Assembly: GCA_002205965.3 (NCBI GenBank)
Contig: NADL03000151.1
Coordinates: 62,001 to 126,000 of the forward strand
Source: Kappaphycus alvarezii
Lineage: Eukaryota > Rhodophyta > Florideophyceae > Gigartinales > Solieriaceae
Length of the DNA: 64,000 nucleotides
Reading direction: 5' to 3'
The translations under genes and the position numbers were made by a program. Under the pieces are notes generated by a model. It saw only the letters and a program-made list of their open reading frames with translations, did no database searches and was not told where the DNA came from. This document shows, piece by piece, positions 55,560 through 64,000 of the stretch (the stretch's first letter is position 1; each line of letters opens with the position of its first letter).

Positions 55560-56947
55560 ACAGTGCACATAATTTTTTTTGAGATTGTTGCGAGGAAGCA
55601 CCACTTTCTGAAAAATCCTGCTTTTTTCTTCCCCAGAGCCATTCTTGACATCTTTTTCATAAACCAAATCATCCTACATGTCCTTGCAAAAAAAATCCAA
55701 AAAGTTAGTTTTCATTATGAATTCAAATATTATTGTCTCAATCTACTATATAGTTTATGTGCGAAGATTTTTTCCTCCGTTTTCAAGAAGAAATACTTCG
55801 ATTCGTGATTCTTTTCGTCCTCCAAAATTCAGTTGCAAAAATTTATCAGTCAGATTTCTATATTTTGCTCCTAAATTCATACAAACTGAAAACAGCAGCA
55901 CCGCCTCGTACTTTTTCACCAAGGTATTGAAAATTAATGAAAATGATTCCCAAATTCAAAGTTATACATATTTTCACTGAAACATAACGCCTACCATCAA
56001 AACTCGATAAGCTAACCCACACATTCCTTAATTTTCCATCAACAAGATGCACCTCATATTCTCTATAACGATCAAAATAAGCTACAGCCCTATTCGCATC
56101 AAATCCATAGCTTTAGTGGCTACTAGACAAGTATAATACGATGCAAAAATCAGAAAAACGGACCAGAAATGTGTTTAGGAAGAGGTAAGCCGTCAATTTG
56201 TGGAGGAGCTGGAGGAGGCTGATGTAGATGTGGAGGGATCCGAAGTTACACTTTTGGGAGCAATTGATAAATAATGGTGTGAATTAGCTGAACTAGGGAC
56301 TGGAGAAGGGAGTGAAGGTGTGACCTCATTATAGGAATCATTGGGTGGAGGTGGGGTGGAGTTTGAGGTTCATAAGGAATGATTAGAAATATATCTGAGG
56401 AGGCTTTCTATGACAGTGGGCTGTTCGACGGAGTTTCTAGGAACTGCATTGGGGATACGGATTCTCGAGTAATTGTTTGGCTCTCAATTCGAGGACGGAT
56501 ATTTTAAGAAGATGATCTAGATATTTAGCCTGAAAGCATTTAGTGTCAGTCCTTCTCGTCAACAAGATTCCTTCGTGTGGGTTTTATGGTATTAAATATG
56601 TTTTTCGAAACTTGAAGGTTAGCTAAAGAGTGCACACATTCTGGTTAAACTGCTTGCGCTAGGAGAGAGTAAGAAAGTTGGCATACAATTTCAAGTCTAG
56701 ACCCAAATAGATGAGAAGTTGAAGTTAAAATTCTGAACTAGCAATGGTTTCTTTTATATTCTTTACAGAGCATACGTGATATATTTTAACCCTTCTATGC
56801 TAACTTGTAGCCACTTGAACACCCGTCCGTATCCATCCTTTCTTTTTCCAATAAATATACTTAGGCAGCAATTTTGTCACTTGCAACACTTCCATTCTAG
56901 GAAAATCAGTTCCAAGAATCTGCTCTGCGCTTATTTACTTCTATCAG
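55560..56947 (+). mobile_element. Repeat family F, copy F9
   Basis: The 5' part has TTCGATTCGTGATTCTTTTC and GTCCTCCAAAATTCAGTT, as in F4 and F6. The ORF starts at 56,048: MHLIFSITIKISYSPIRIKS, IALVATRQV, stop, YDAKIRKTDQKCV, stop, EEVSRQFVEELEEADVDV, all in one frame. The C-terminal block GLFDGVSRNCIGDTDS lies near 56,420. The 3' part keeps GTTGGCATACAATTTCAAG and ends CTTCTATCAG at 56,947. Confidence 0.65.
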
Positions 56948-57110
56948 TATTGTCAATAATTTCCATAAGAGCTAATAACGGGGTTAATGTTTTTTTCGTA
57001 AGGGTTGCTGGTACAGTACAGTATGTGGGGTTGAGATAGAGATTACGAAGACTGGGACTTATTTGCGTAGCGACGGATAGAGAGGAAACGAGGGAAGTGT
57101 GTATTTTAAC

Positions 57111-57454
57111 TTAGTTTTCCTGATGAGACATGTCAATGGGGTAGATATGCTTTGGTCTGTAGAAGAAGAACTGTTCGTCCACCTCGTCTGCATAACCATA
57201 TACTACATCACAGGCAGGGACGTATAGACACTTTACACCCAAATACATTGCTATACCCGTGCTCGTAATAGCCTCACCTGCACGCCCAGTGGACACGTAC
57301 ACATAGACGCCTGATATGGGCGGCTTCCGTAGAATTTAGGGGCTGCTTCCGTAGAATATAGGGGCTGATTATCACCGCTTGATGACGTACCAGAGGGATT
57401 CCGTAGACACGGAGGCGCAGACCAGTTTCTGTTTCCTCCTTCCCTTCTCTCCAA
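57111..57454 (-). pseudogene. Unknown coding fragment, second copy (see 6,815-7,018)
   Basis: Two overlapping minus frames. One has STGRAGEAITSTGIAMYLGV and KCLYVPACDVVYGYADEVDE, the other the part parallel to the 228-bp repeat (PSGTSSSGDNQPLYSTEAAP; compare SGDEKPLSSLEATPIA at 6,750). A short direct repeat TTCCGTAGAAT.TAGGGGCTG occurs twice at 57,327-57,368. Confidence 0.45.
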
Positions 57455-57469
57455 AATCCGTTCCGATTC

Positions 57470-58240
57470 CTCCCGCTGGAAGTGTCAGACGAGGAAATAA
57501 ACTACCCCATCGTCCCGCAGGTTCACCGCAGGCTTGTTAGGCTGGAATATTGGAAGGAACGAGGAGAACAAGTGAAACAAGGGAGAGACGAGCCAGAAAG
57601 ATTCCACCGAAAATATCCCGCAGAACAGAGCTTCTATAGCTTAAGAAACTGGCTCTCTTGCCTGCCATTTAGATCCTTGCAGAAGTATGCGACAGCGACA
57701 ACCTGCAACGCGGATGGGCGATCTTGACGAAAACCATGCAGTGCCGCTTTACAGTGTCGATCAAAAAGCAACACCTCCTTGCGCGCCATTCCCGGTTCGT
57801 CCAACGTCTCCCTAGGGCGAAAGGCGACAGTACTGCCGGCGAAGATATCGACGAGATCAGTACAGCGAGAGTGAGGCGTTCGCGACATGTATATCTGCAG
57901 TGGAAATGGGGTAGGCTGTTGTCCGTGGGTTAATGAGATTGGTTTACTGCGTTCTCGTGATCTTTTCGGAAGGAATCATAAGCGTTTCGTTCGCGTCTCT
58001 GTTCCTTCTACCTTCCAGATTCCCAACCCCCCCAGTTTCGTTTTACCATCTCCGCCGCAGGGTTCCCTGGTTCCTGTTAGATCATTCAATCCACCAATCC
58101 TAGCCATTTCAACTTAAAATCTGTCAGTTCTGTCTACGACTCTTAACGACCCCTCGCTCAGCACTCCGATAATTTCGATGCCCCCACCCTCTCTTTCTCT
58201 GGTATAGTAGATCTCGAGACTGACCTCTCTGCAGATGATC
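57470..58240 (+). pseudogene. Fragment upstream of the LINE, unassigned
   Basis: A plus frame at 57,482-57,727 reads INYPIVPQVHRRLVRLEYWK. Its first 50 bp recur as the insertion at 46,577-46,626. A second plus frame (57,887-58,117) ends in a proline-rich stretch. It may be 5' UTR or N-terminal LINE sequence, but no domain supports that. Confidence 0.3.
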
Positions 58241-58244
58241 TCGT

Positions 58245-58375
58245 GGAAAAGGTTTAGGTATTTTCCTCTTGGAAGATATATCCGATCTATCCCATGGTTT
58301 TCCAGACAACCACAATCTACTAAAAAAGGGTATACCGACACAGTAATGGGGAAGGAACTTCGTTGCCGTATGGCA
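58245..58375 (-). repeat. 5'-truncated LINE 3' end (copy d)
   Basis: CTTGGAAGATATATCCGATC, CCAGACAACCACAATC and ACACAGTAATGGGGAAGG on plus are the reverse complement of the LINE terminus. It is oriented against copy e, 340 bp away, so the two form an inverted pair. Confidence 0.75.
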
Positions 58376-58714
58376 AGATCTGCGCTCCAGTAGCTGTCGA
58401 CTGGATGACGAAACATGCAAATGGTATCCGACCCGTCCTTCGCCACCGTTCTCCGGGAGATTGCTGCCAAAATTCTCGCCAAACTGTCCAGACTTCCTGT
58501 TTTTTCTGGGGTAGTTCTTCTGCCCTACCACTAGATGCTGCGGATGGATTAAAACGTAGACGTACTGGGAATTTTTTGTAGAGGAGGAAGTTTGGGGTAT
58601 TATTACTCTTGGAAGTACCCGTGGTATTGAGAATGCCACTTTTCCGCCTCAAACAGATGGCTGGGTTACGGTCGGTGCTCGCAATGCCCCATCTCCCACT
58701 CCTCCGCTCTCTGC

Positions 58715-58975
58715 TGCACTATGCGATATCCGAGGGCACTGGAGACGTACGGAAAGGTTCCGGGGAGTCTGATGCAAAGGCACGCCGCAGCAGCCGTCAT
58801 GTCCAATGCGGCCTGCTTGATGGCTGGCCTGAAGGTAGCGTTTTAGGGAGCGTAGTCCCTTCCCATTACTGTGTCAGTATATCCTTTTTGAGTCGATTGT
58901 GATTGTCTGAAAAACCATGGGATAGTTCGGATATATCTTCAAAGAGTAAAACACCCAAACCTTTTCTCTATCCGA
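58715..58975 (+). repeat. 5'-truncated LINE 3' end (copy e), with the ORF end preserved
   Basis: The ORF end is readable: LETYGKVPGSLMQRHAAAAV then MSNAACLMAGLKVAF and a TAG stop at about 58,835. It is followed by the 3' UTR (GGGAGCGTAGTCCC, GAGTCGATTGTG, CCATGGGATAGTTCGG, ATATCTTCAAAGAGTAAAAC) ending in CACCCAAACCTTTTC. This copy defines the C terminus and 3' end of the family. Confidence 0.8.
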
Positions 58976-59593
58976 TATTAAACCATATATTCCCTTTGAA
59001 CATATTATCGCCCCTGATGGCGACATGGATCCTGAGGAATGGTCTTCCTGCCGTGAATCAAGTTTCAGATTTGTCCAGCTTCCAATCAGCTCCCGGCTCG
59101 CCAACCATGTCCCAATTACTCCATCTCTGTCACCCCTCACCTTCCGTTCTTTTCTCTCTGCCCCATTCCATGTTCTCGCCTATATTCTTCGTCCAGTCCA
59201 AGCCGGGGCCTATGACATAATCTTCGCGGCCTTGAACCGAGTTATGTCCGCTTCCTCGCCGGAGCACAAGACTCGAGTCCTCCTAGAACTTCTTTGCATT
59301 GCGAAGCTGGTTTTCCGACACAACCGCCCCAGCACTGTTGGCCGCCGTCGCCGTGAAAATTGCCCCAGCCTTAGTGATTGCGCATCGGTATAGCATCCAG
59401 CCGCCTCAATGATTATCTTCTCTTCCATGAGGCTACCTCTTTGTTCACCTCTATCACCCCCTCTTCGACTCCGTCCCTCCCGTCCTCACCTGCCCTTACA
59501 CTGCCCTTCGCAGAGGTCGCCGTTTCCTTTACCGGGGTAGCCCTTCCCGGACCACTGCAACCCCTCTCTGAGTTAATCCCCCACTTTCCACCA

Positions 59594-59643
59594 GGGGGAA
59601 AGGCTTGGGTGTTTTACTCTTGGAAGATATATCCGATCTTTCC
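59594..59643 (-). repeat. 50-bp LINE 3'-terminal fragment (copy h) inside the LINE ORF
   Basis: GGAAAGGCTTGGGTGTTTTA then CTCTTGGAAGATATATCCG is the reverse complement of the last bases of the LINE 3' UTR. It sits between coding sequence ending CTTTCCACC and continuing AGTAGCGAGTCC, interrupting the frame. Confidence 0.65.
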
Positions 59644-60855
59644 AGTAGCGAGTCCACCTTTCAATCCTTGGCTTCTCTCCATTCCCTGCCACCTGGTCCT
59701 TTCACCCTCATTTTCGCGCATCTTTTGCCACTACAGCCTAAGTTCTCTGTCTCTGACGTCAGCCGCGCTATTTGTACCTTGGACCCTTCAATCGTTGCTG
59801 GGGCAGATAATCTGTCCCCAGTGTTACTGCGAATGCTACTGGGCGCCCATTTTCACGGCATTGTTTTCTCCGCCGCAGCTATACTACACAGGGAATGTGA
59901 TTTTCGCTATATGTTCCACTCACAGTAAACCAATACAACTTAACCCAAATATTCCCCACTCCGCCCGTCAGGGCCGGGCAACCCGGCAGAGATTATATTC
60001 ATTTTCTGAAAAAGTTCCTCAACCTCTGCTTGAACAGTGAACTGCCGGCGGCGTGCCGCCGGTACTTCTGCTGAGGCTTCAATAGCATTTCCCGTCAGTG
60101 CATTCTTGAAGCGGCACAAAACATAAGCCCTAGGTTTTGAACGTGCACTATTGTTACGGTGCCTCTATAGAGCTTGCTTTTGGCTCCAACTACGTCTGTA
60201 GTGCCGAGGACACTCAGCAAGGCGATCCCTTCCGTCCCGTCCCTTCCTATTATCCTCGCTTTTCATCCCTTCTTTCTCTTGCTACAGGGGAATTTCTCAG
60301 CTGCTCTCAATGCTTGTTGTGCAGATGACGGCAATATTTTCCTTCCTCGTCCCCAAGCCGCTGCCGCCATCGGAGGGGTACGATGGGCAAGTTTATCTCG
60401 TCGTCTGAAACTTCTAGCTGCCGTCATTCGTTTTATCCTCCTCGAATGGGGTCCACTTGGATTCTAGATGAACCTTTGCGAAACCCAAGTGTAAGGTTTC
60501 TCCCCTTCCCATATCCCTTTATCATTTCCCTGTCCCTTTTATATCCCTCCTGGTTTTGCTGCACTGGGATCTCCAAATGGTTCGGACACGTTTGTTTCCG
60601 AGTTCTTCAAAAGCCACCAAACCGCCGTCGATCGTATCTTCCAATATCTCCGAGCTTTAGACGATGATCAATCGGCGTTCAACCATCACCAATTCTGCCC
60701 GAACGCCTCTAAGGTGATATGCTTGATACATACCCCCCCCACTCAATCTGCCGTACTCGCCGCCCGCTTCGACCAGAAGCAGAGGGAAGCGTTCCATCAA
60801 TTGCAAATTCCCTGCTCGGATCGGGCGTGGCTCCAGGCCTCTCTTCCCTTGTAAA
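59605..60855 (+). pseudogene. LINE reverse transcriptase domain
   Basis: Blocks in order: SVSDVSRAICTLDPSIVAGA and DNLSPVLLRMLLG (RT domain 0/1, in which DN lies close to the start of the polymerase), YGASIELAFGSNYVC and TQQGDPFRPV (QGDPLgp block), then the polymerase aspartates in ACCADDGNIFLPRPQAAAA. The usual Y/F before xDD is replaced by C. It would carry out target-primed reverse transcription. Frames change at least four times. Confidence 0.78.
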
Positions 60856-60857
60856 CG

Positions 60858-61025
60858 TCATATTCAATGCGGCCTGCTTGATGGCTGGCCTGAAAGTAGC
60901 CTTTTAGGGAGCGTAGTTCCTCCCATATTACTGTGTCTGCACACCTTTTTGAGTCGATTGTGGTTGTCTGAAAAGCTATGGGATAGATCAGATATATCTT
61001 CAAAAGTAAATCACCCAAACCTTCC
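60858..61025 (+). repeat. 5'-truncated LINE 3' end (copy f) nested in the LINE
   Basis: AATGCGGCCTGCTTGATGGC, TAGCCTTTTAGGGAGCGTAG, TGTGTCTGCACACC and CACCCAAACCTTCCCCTC show the complete terminus from the last codons. The host ORF is read on both sides (...DRAWLQASLP before; a related frame after about 61,040). Confidence 0.72.
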
Positions 61026-61741
61026 CCTCTTTTCAATGGATGGTCCCGGTCTCCTGCAGACATCAGACATTAACGAGGCGGCTGAAGCATTTGTAATCGA
61101 TTGTTTCCGTCTTTTTTCGACCGGCTGACCTTTTTCCAGGACCGCCATTTGGAATAGGTCCCCAGGCCTGCAATCTCGCTCCTTTCTTCCCCTATCAGCA
61201 GTTGTCTTCGTCGCTAATGCCTACTGCCCTTTTCGAGCGCTGCTCTTCGCCCGTCCCGGGTGAAAGGTCCAATCTGCGATCACAACTGAACCCATGCTTT
61301 CGAAGTCTGACTGCATGTTCTTGTCCGCAGTAGCGTCCGATCAAGCAATGCTCCTCCCCGTGCGCACATCTTCCCCCCGTTCCATTTTCTCTTCGCTCCT
61401 TCACCCCTACCACGGCACTTACATGGACTCCGCTGCGTGGAGGGTCGCCCAGGCTGTTCGTCTCGTTACCACGCTATTCTCTGGATCTACATATAGTACG
61501 ATATGCTCCCGGTGCTTTGTCGACGTCGCACCCGTCTTGGATCCAAGCGACCAACATGCTTTAACAGGCAACTACGAAGACGGTATAAATCGTCGGTATC
61601 ACGTCCTGCACAACATTCTTGCCCGCTTCTGTAAGAAAAAATACCATCACTTTACTAGTCGAACATACGCTTCCGGTCCAGGATCCCAATTCTTCTATTC
61701 ACTGGGAGTCCCGTCCATTCCGAAGGGACATCTAAATTCCG

Positions 61742-62176
61742 GGTGCCTATGGTCTTCTCAAAAGTGATATCGCCGTCGACTTTACTATTGCCCATCCTTC
61801 TGCTCGCCGCCACATCTCTCCTAGCGCAGTTACCGCAGGTGCTGCCACGACATTTGCAGGACATGAGAAACATCTTCATTATGGAGATTACTGCCACCAA
61901 CACGATATACTCCCTTACGACGTCTGGCTTGATATCTATGGCGCTTCGCGCAAGGGGAACCAGAGGTTCTTCAGACGCCTCACTTCCTTCGCTGATTCCC
62001 GTCGTGCTTCCTCCCCTGAGAAGGAACTTCCCTACTTAGTTATCTGTTTTGCGTCTAGCCGCCAAGTGATGCTGGCTCGAAGAAGCAACGGAAGTACCAA
62101 GGCCTCTGATATAATGAAAATTTTGGATATTATGTGGCATGCTGCGCTGGTTGCGCTGGCACGCTGCGCTGGCTGA
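61742..62176 (+). pseudogene. Restriction-like endonuclease domain of the LINE
   Basis: Open for 144 codons in one frame: GAYGLLKSDIAVDFTIAHPS then ARRHISPSAVTAGAATTFAG, HEKHLHYGDYCHQHDILPYD and VWLDIYGASRKGNQRFFRRL. The pattern of Asp in 'VDfTi.hP', a helix of Ala, then a charged helix with EKH..HY and an 'f.P...d.yG' strand is that of the RLE (PD-(D/E)XK) domain in R2-type LINEs. It lies downstream of the zinc motif, as in that class. The frame ends within a GCTGGC tandem repeat. Confidence 0.7.
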
Positions 62177-62230
62177 GCTGGCATGCTGCGCTGGCCGAGC
62201 TTGCATGCTGAGCTGGCTGCGCTGTCACTG
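62136..62230 (+). repeat. GCTGCGCTGGC/GCTGAGCTGGC short tandem repeat
   Basis: Units of about 10-20 bp (GGCATGCTGCGCTGGC, TGAGCTGGCATGCTG) repeat for about 95 bp at the end of the RLE frame, next to the 5' side of F10. The repeat is imperfect. Confidence 0.7.
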
Positions 62231-62379
62231 TACTTACAATTTTATTTTCAATTATTTTTAGAGGGGGGCTTTGCGCCGTACTGTAGCTGTGCCAATAGGG
62301 CACATAGGTAGTGTATTGGTGCTACGAATTGTGAGGGTTGAAAACTCTATATAAGGGGCCGGAAAATATGGATCAGGTG

Positions 62380-62981
62380 ATCCCGACTCTGCAACCAGAT
62401 GGGGCCGTCCTCAGTGGTCTAGATATTTCCCAGGAGGCATGGGAGAATTCCAAGCCGTTCGCGGATATTTGTGTGGACTGCCTGGGTGGAATGAATATTT
62501 TGGGGAAGTGTTTGGCTCTGATCTAGACGACTAAGATATTTAGAAAGGAATCTAGATATTTATCCTGATGGTATGTGCTGTTAATCTTTCTCGTTCACAC
62601 GATTTCATTTGATGCATTTATGGTTCTTAGTATGTTTCTTTGAGACTTTAGGGGTAGCCGAAAGTCTATATAAGCTGAGTAAACTGCTTCCTCCTTGAGA
62701 GGTCAAGCAAGTTGGCAGACAACTTCAGGTCAAGCTCCGAGTAGTAGGAAGTTGAGAGTCAACTTCAGACCCAAGAAAAAGTTTTCCTAAGCTGGTCGCA
62801 GAGCATCAGTGGTAGACCCTGCCCCTTCTATACTTGCTTGTAGCCCTCTCAACTCTTTCCCATATAAACTCTTTTTTTATTCGTTCAACTATACCACGGT
62901 AGCACTTTTGTCGCTCGCAAAACCTCCGTCTTGGGTAGTTGGTTCTAAGTATCTCTTCTCCCGACGCTTTACCCCTATCAG
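62380..62981 (+). mobile_element. Repeat family F, copy F10 (5'-truncated, inserted in the LINE)
   Basis: Only the C-terminal ORF block and 3' part remain: SQEAWENSKPFADICVDCLG then GMNILGKCLALI, corresponding to F.GICRDC.R.MDILEELFGSD. Then come the hairpins (AAGTTGGCAGACAACTTC, GAAGTTGAGAGTCAACTTC) and the end TTTACCCCTATCAG at 62,981. LINE coding sequence resumes at the next base. Confidence 0.72.
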
Positions 62982-63200
62982 CTTCCTCGCGGATTTTCCT
63001 GGTAGAAACAGCCGGGTTCCTACCCAAATTTCAACGTTAAGCGAGTGGTACGCTGAGGCGTACTCTGTTGCCACAGAGCTCACGAGACATTAACTGTCGC
63101 GCAATAGAACGGGTTTGAAGGTTCGACGCATTCTTTTGCAACGAAACTCGGCGTGGGCAGTAACGTCCAACGCGGCTTGTGTGATGACTGGCCTCCCATC
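62982..63200 (+). pseudogene. LINE C-terminal ORF end after F10
   Basis: In one frame with one stop: VPTQISTLSEWYAEAYSVAT, ELTRH, then RTGLKVRRILLQRNSAWAVT and SNAACVMTGL. It parallels GSLMQRHAAAAVMSNAACLM AGL in copy e. It therefore completes the LINE ORF interrupted by F10. A 30-bp insertion (CCATCGATATTG...ATCGATCTT) separates it from TAGCCTTTTA. Confidence 0.6.
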
Positions 63201-63289
63201 GATATTGTAGTACATATTATCGATCTTGGTAGCCTTTTACCACAATGAAAAATGAATTTTATATTGCCTTGACAAAGGAGGTTTCATGG

Positions 63290-63620
63290 GAACAGAGCTT
63301 GGGGCATGTCTTGACAGTCTCCACTCTCGGAGTTTGGCAGCCGGATGCATGCGCAGTGCTACACCACGTGGCAAGTAACGTGACCTTGAGGGCATTCGAG
63401 ACGTACGGAATGGTTTGGGGGGGTTTATGCAAAAGCACGCCGAAGCAGCCGTCATGCGCAATGCAGCCTGCCTGAATGCTGGCCTGAAGGTGGCCTTTTA
63501 GGGAGCGTAGTTGCTCCCCCGTTACTGTGTCGGCACACGTTTTTAGGTCGATTGTGTTTGTCTGAAAAACTATGGGATAGATCGAATATATCTTCCAACA
63601 GTAAAACCACCCAAACCTTC
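63290..63620 (+). repeat. 5'-truncated LINE 3' end (copy g)
   Basis: The coding part reads TLGVWQPDACAVLHHVASN and FETYG, then after a frameshift MQKHAEAAVMRNAACLNAGL KVAF with a TAG stop. The 3' UTR follows (GGGAGCGTAGTTGCTCC, TCGATTGTGTTTGTCTG, CCACCCAAACCTTCC). It is longer than the other truncated copies and supports the family's C terminus. Confidence 0.78.
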
Positions 63621-63775
63621 CGCCCTGTCCTGACATCCATGAAGTTGGCAAAGTTGCCCGGAACAATTCTTGTTATTGTTGCCTTGAACCGTTGATCGAA
63701 AATTATGGTTTCTTGTGTGTAAGAGAAGTTTCGACGAACCATCATTGTGTTGGGTTATTGCAATTAAAGAGAGAC

Positions 63776-64000
63776 ATGTGTTGTGGTGTTGGTAAATCTT
63801 TACGAGTTGTACAGTGTCGCACAGAAGCGTGCAGAACGTATTTAGAAATTAACTACGAATGCGGGCAGCGGATGGAAACCTGTCGCGCCTGCATCACTTG
63901 GAGACACCGCAAAACGGATAACGAAGGATTGCTAACCTCAGTTGCCAAAAAAATTAAATTTTTGATATTCCGGGAATGTGCTTGTGTCCACATTTCAGTT
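63776..64000 (+). CDS. Cysteine-rich ORF, open at the window end
   Basis: From the ATG at 63,776 the frame stays open for 75 codons to the last base. It has nine cysteines: MCCGVGKSLRVVQCRTEACR, TYLEINYECGQRMETCRACI, TWRHRKTDNEG, then FRECACVHIS. The C..C pairs (ETCRAC, ECAC) suggest zinc binding or disulfides. No hydrophobic signal peptide follows the ATG, which argues against a secreted effector; the true start may be upstream of an intron or elsewhere. It is not recognised, and it is partial. Confidence 0.4.
   Translation, partial: MCCGVGKSLRVVQCRTEACRTYLEINYECGQRMETCRACITWRHRKTDNEGLLTSVAKKIKFLIFRECACVHISV

Larger units (their letters stand above)
58980..63240 (+). mobile_element. LINE with restriction-like endonuclease (R2/CRE/NeSL-like), degenerate and interrupted
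   Basis: Plus strand. N-terminal helical region (59,025-59,393, AYDIIFAALNRVMSASSPEH); RT start (59,650-59,928, AICTLDPSIVAGADNLSPVL); QGDP motif near 60,210; ADD catalytic box at 60,321-60,329 (CCADDGNIF); thumb (60,600-60,855, RALDDDQSAFNHHQF); a zinc motif near 61,504 (ICSRCFVDV...DQHALTGNYE); the endonuclease (61,742-62,176); and the C terminus after F10 (62,982-63,200). Inside it are LINE fragments h (59,594-59,643) and f (60,858-61,025). No apurinic endonuclease is seen, so it is the RLE type, which usually cuts specific targets. Confidence 0.8.

Noticed and set aside
1-64000. CRISPR array, rRNA genes, prokaryotic operons
   Set aside because: No regularly spaced repeats, no conserved rRNA strings and no operon-like gene packing; the content is eukaryotic retroelements.

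Overview
This is a piece of a repeat-rich eukaryotic nuclear genome in which nearly everything recognisable is a decayed mobile element. There are no operons, ribosome-binding sites, rRNA genes or CRISPR arrays. The long coding signals are retrotransposon polyproteins and one DNA transposase, all broken by frameshifts and stops. The mix (Ty1/copia, Ty3/gypsy, a LINE with a restriction-like endonuclease, a piggyBac-type transposon, TACTGTACAGTA-rich repeats) suits a fungus or fungus-like organism, but I cannot name the species and no intact host gene fixes it.

Layout. 1-5,872: a short repeat (family T) followed by Copia-1, whose 5' LTR carries a 136-bp insertion. 5,873-7,020: fragments and a 228-bp tandem duplication. 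About 7,060-12,075: a piggyBac-type element on the minus strand with a YqaJ-like nuclease placed between its second and third catalytic aspartates. 12,076-17,125: Copia-2, inserted in the end of that element. 17,140-30,000: mostly anonymous DNA with three copies of an unfamiliar repeat family, called F here, plus weak minus-strand ORFs. 30,900-32,690: gypsy RT/RNase H remnants. 35,200-40,600: Copia-3, from another copia clade, interrupted in the middle. 41,580-56,950: five F copies mixed with T repeats, a deletion derivative of the piggyBac element, LINE 3' ends and a GC-rich unknown gene. 57,100-63,620: a LINE with RT and restriction-like endonuclease, split by F and accompanied by 5'-truncated copies of its own 3' end. 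63,776-64,000: a cysteine-rich ORF that runs off the window.

Two things stand out. First, the DDE transposase + YqaJ nuclease + cysteine-rich domain fusion, which has a short internally deleted relative at 49.5-50.5 kb. Second, family F: about ten copies of a repeat of roughly 1.2-1.5 kb on both strands, carrying a small acidic ORF and, in most copies, the same 3' end (CCCTATCAG). One copy splits the LINE exactly at that end. The copia elements also show a primer-binding site complementary to the initiator-tRNA anticodon arm (half-tRNA priming), with the gag start codon inside it.

Nesting gives a relative order: the piggyBac element predates Copia-2; the LINE predates F10; Copia-1 predates the 136-bp insertion in its LTR. 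All alignments were made by eye, so boundaries marked 'about' are soft.
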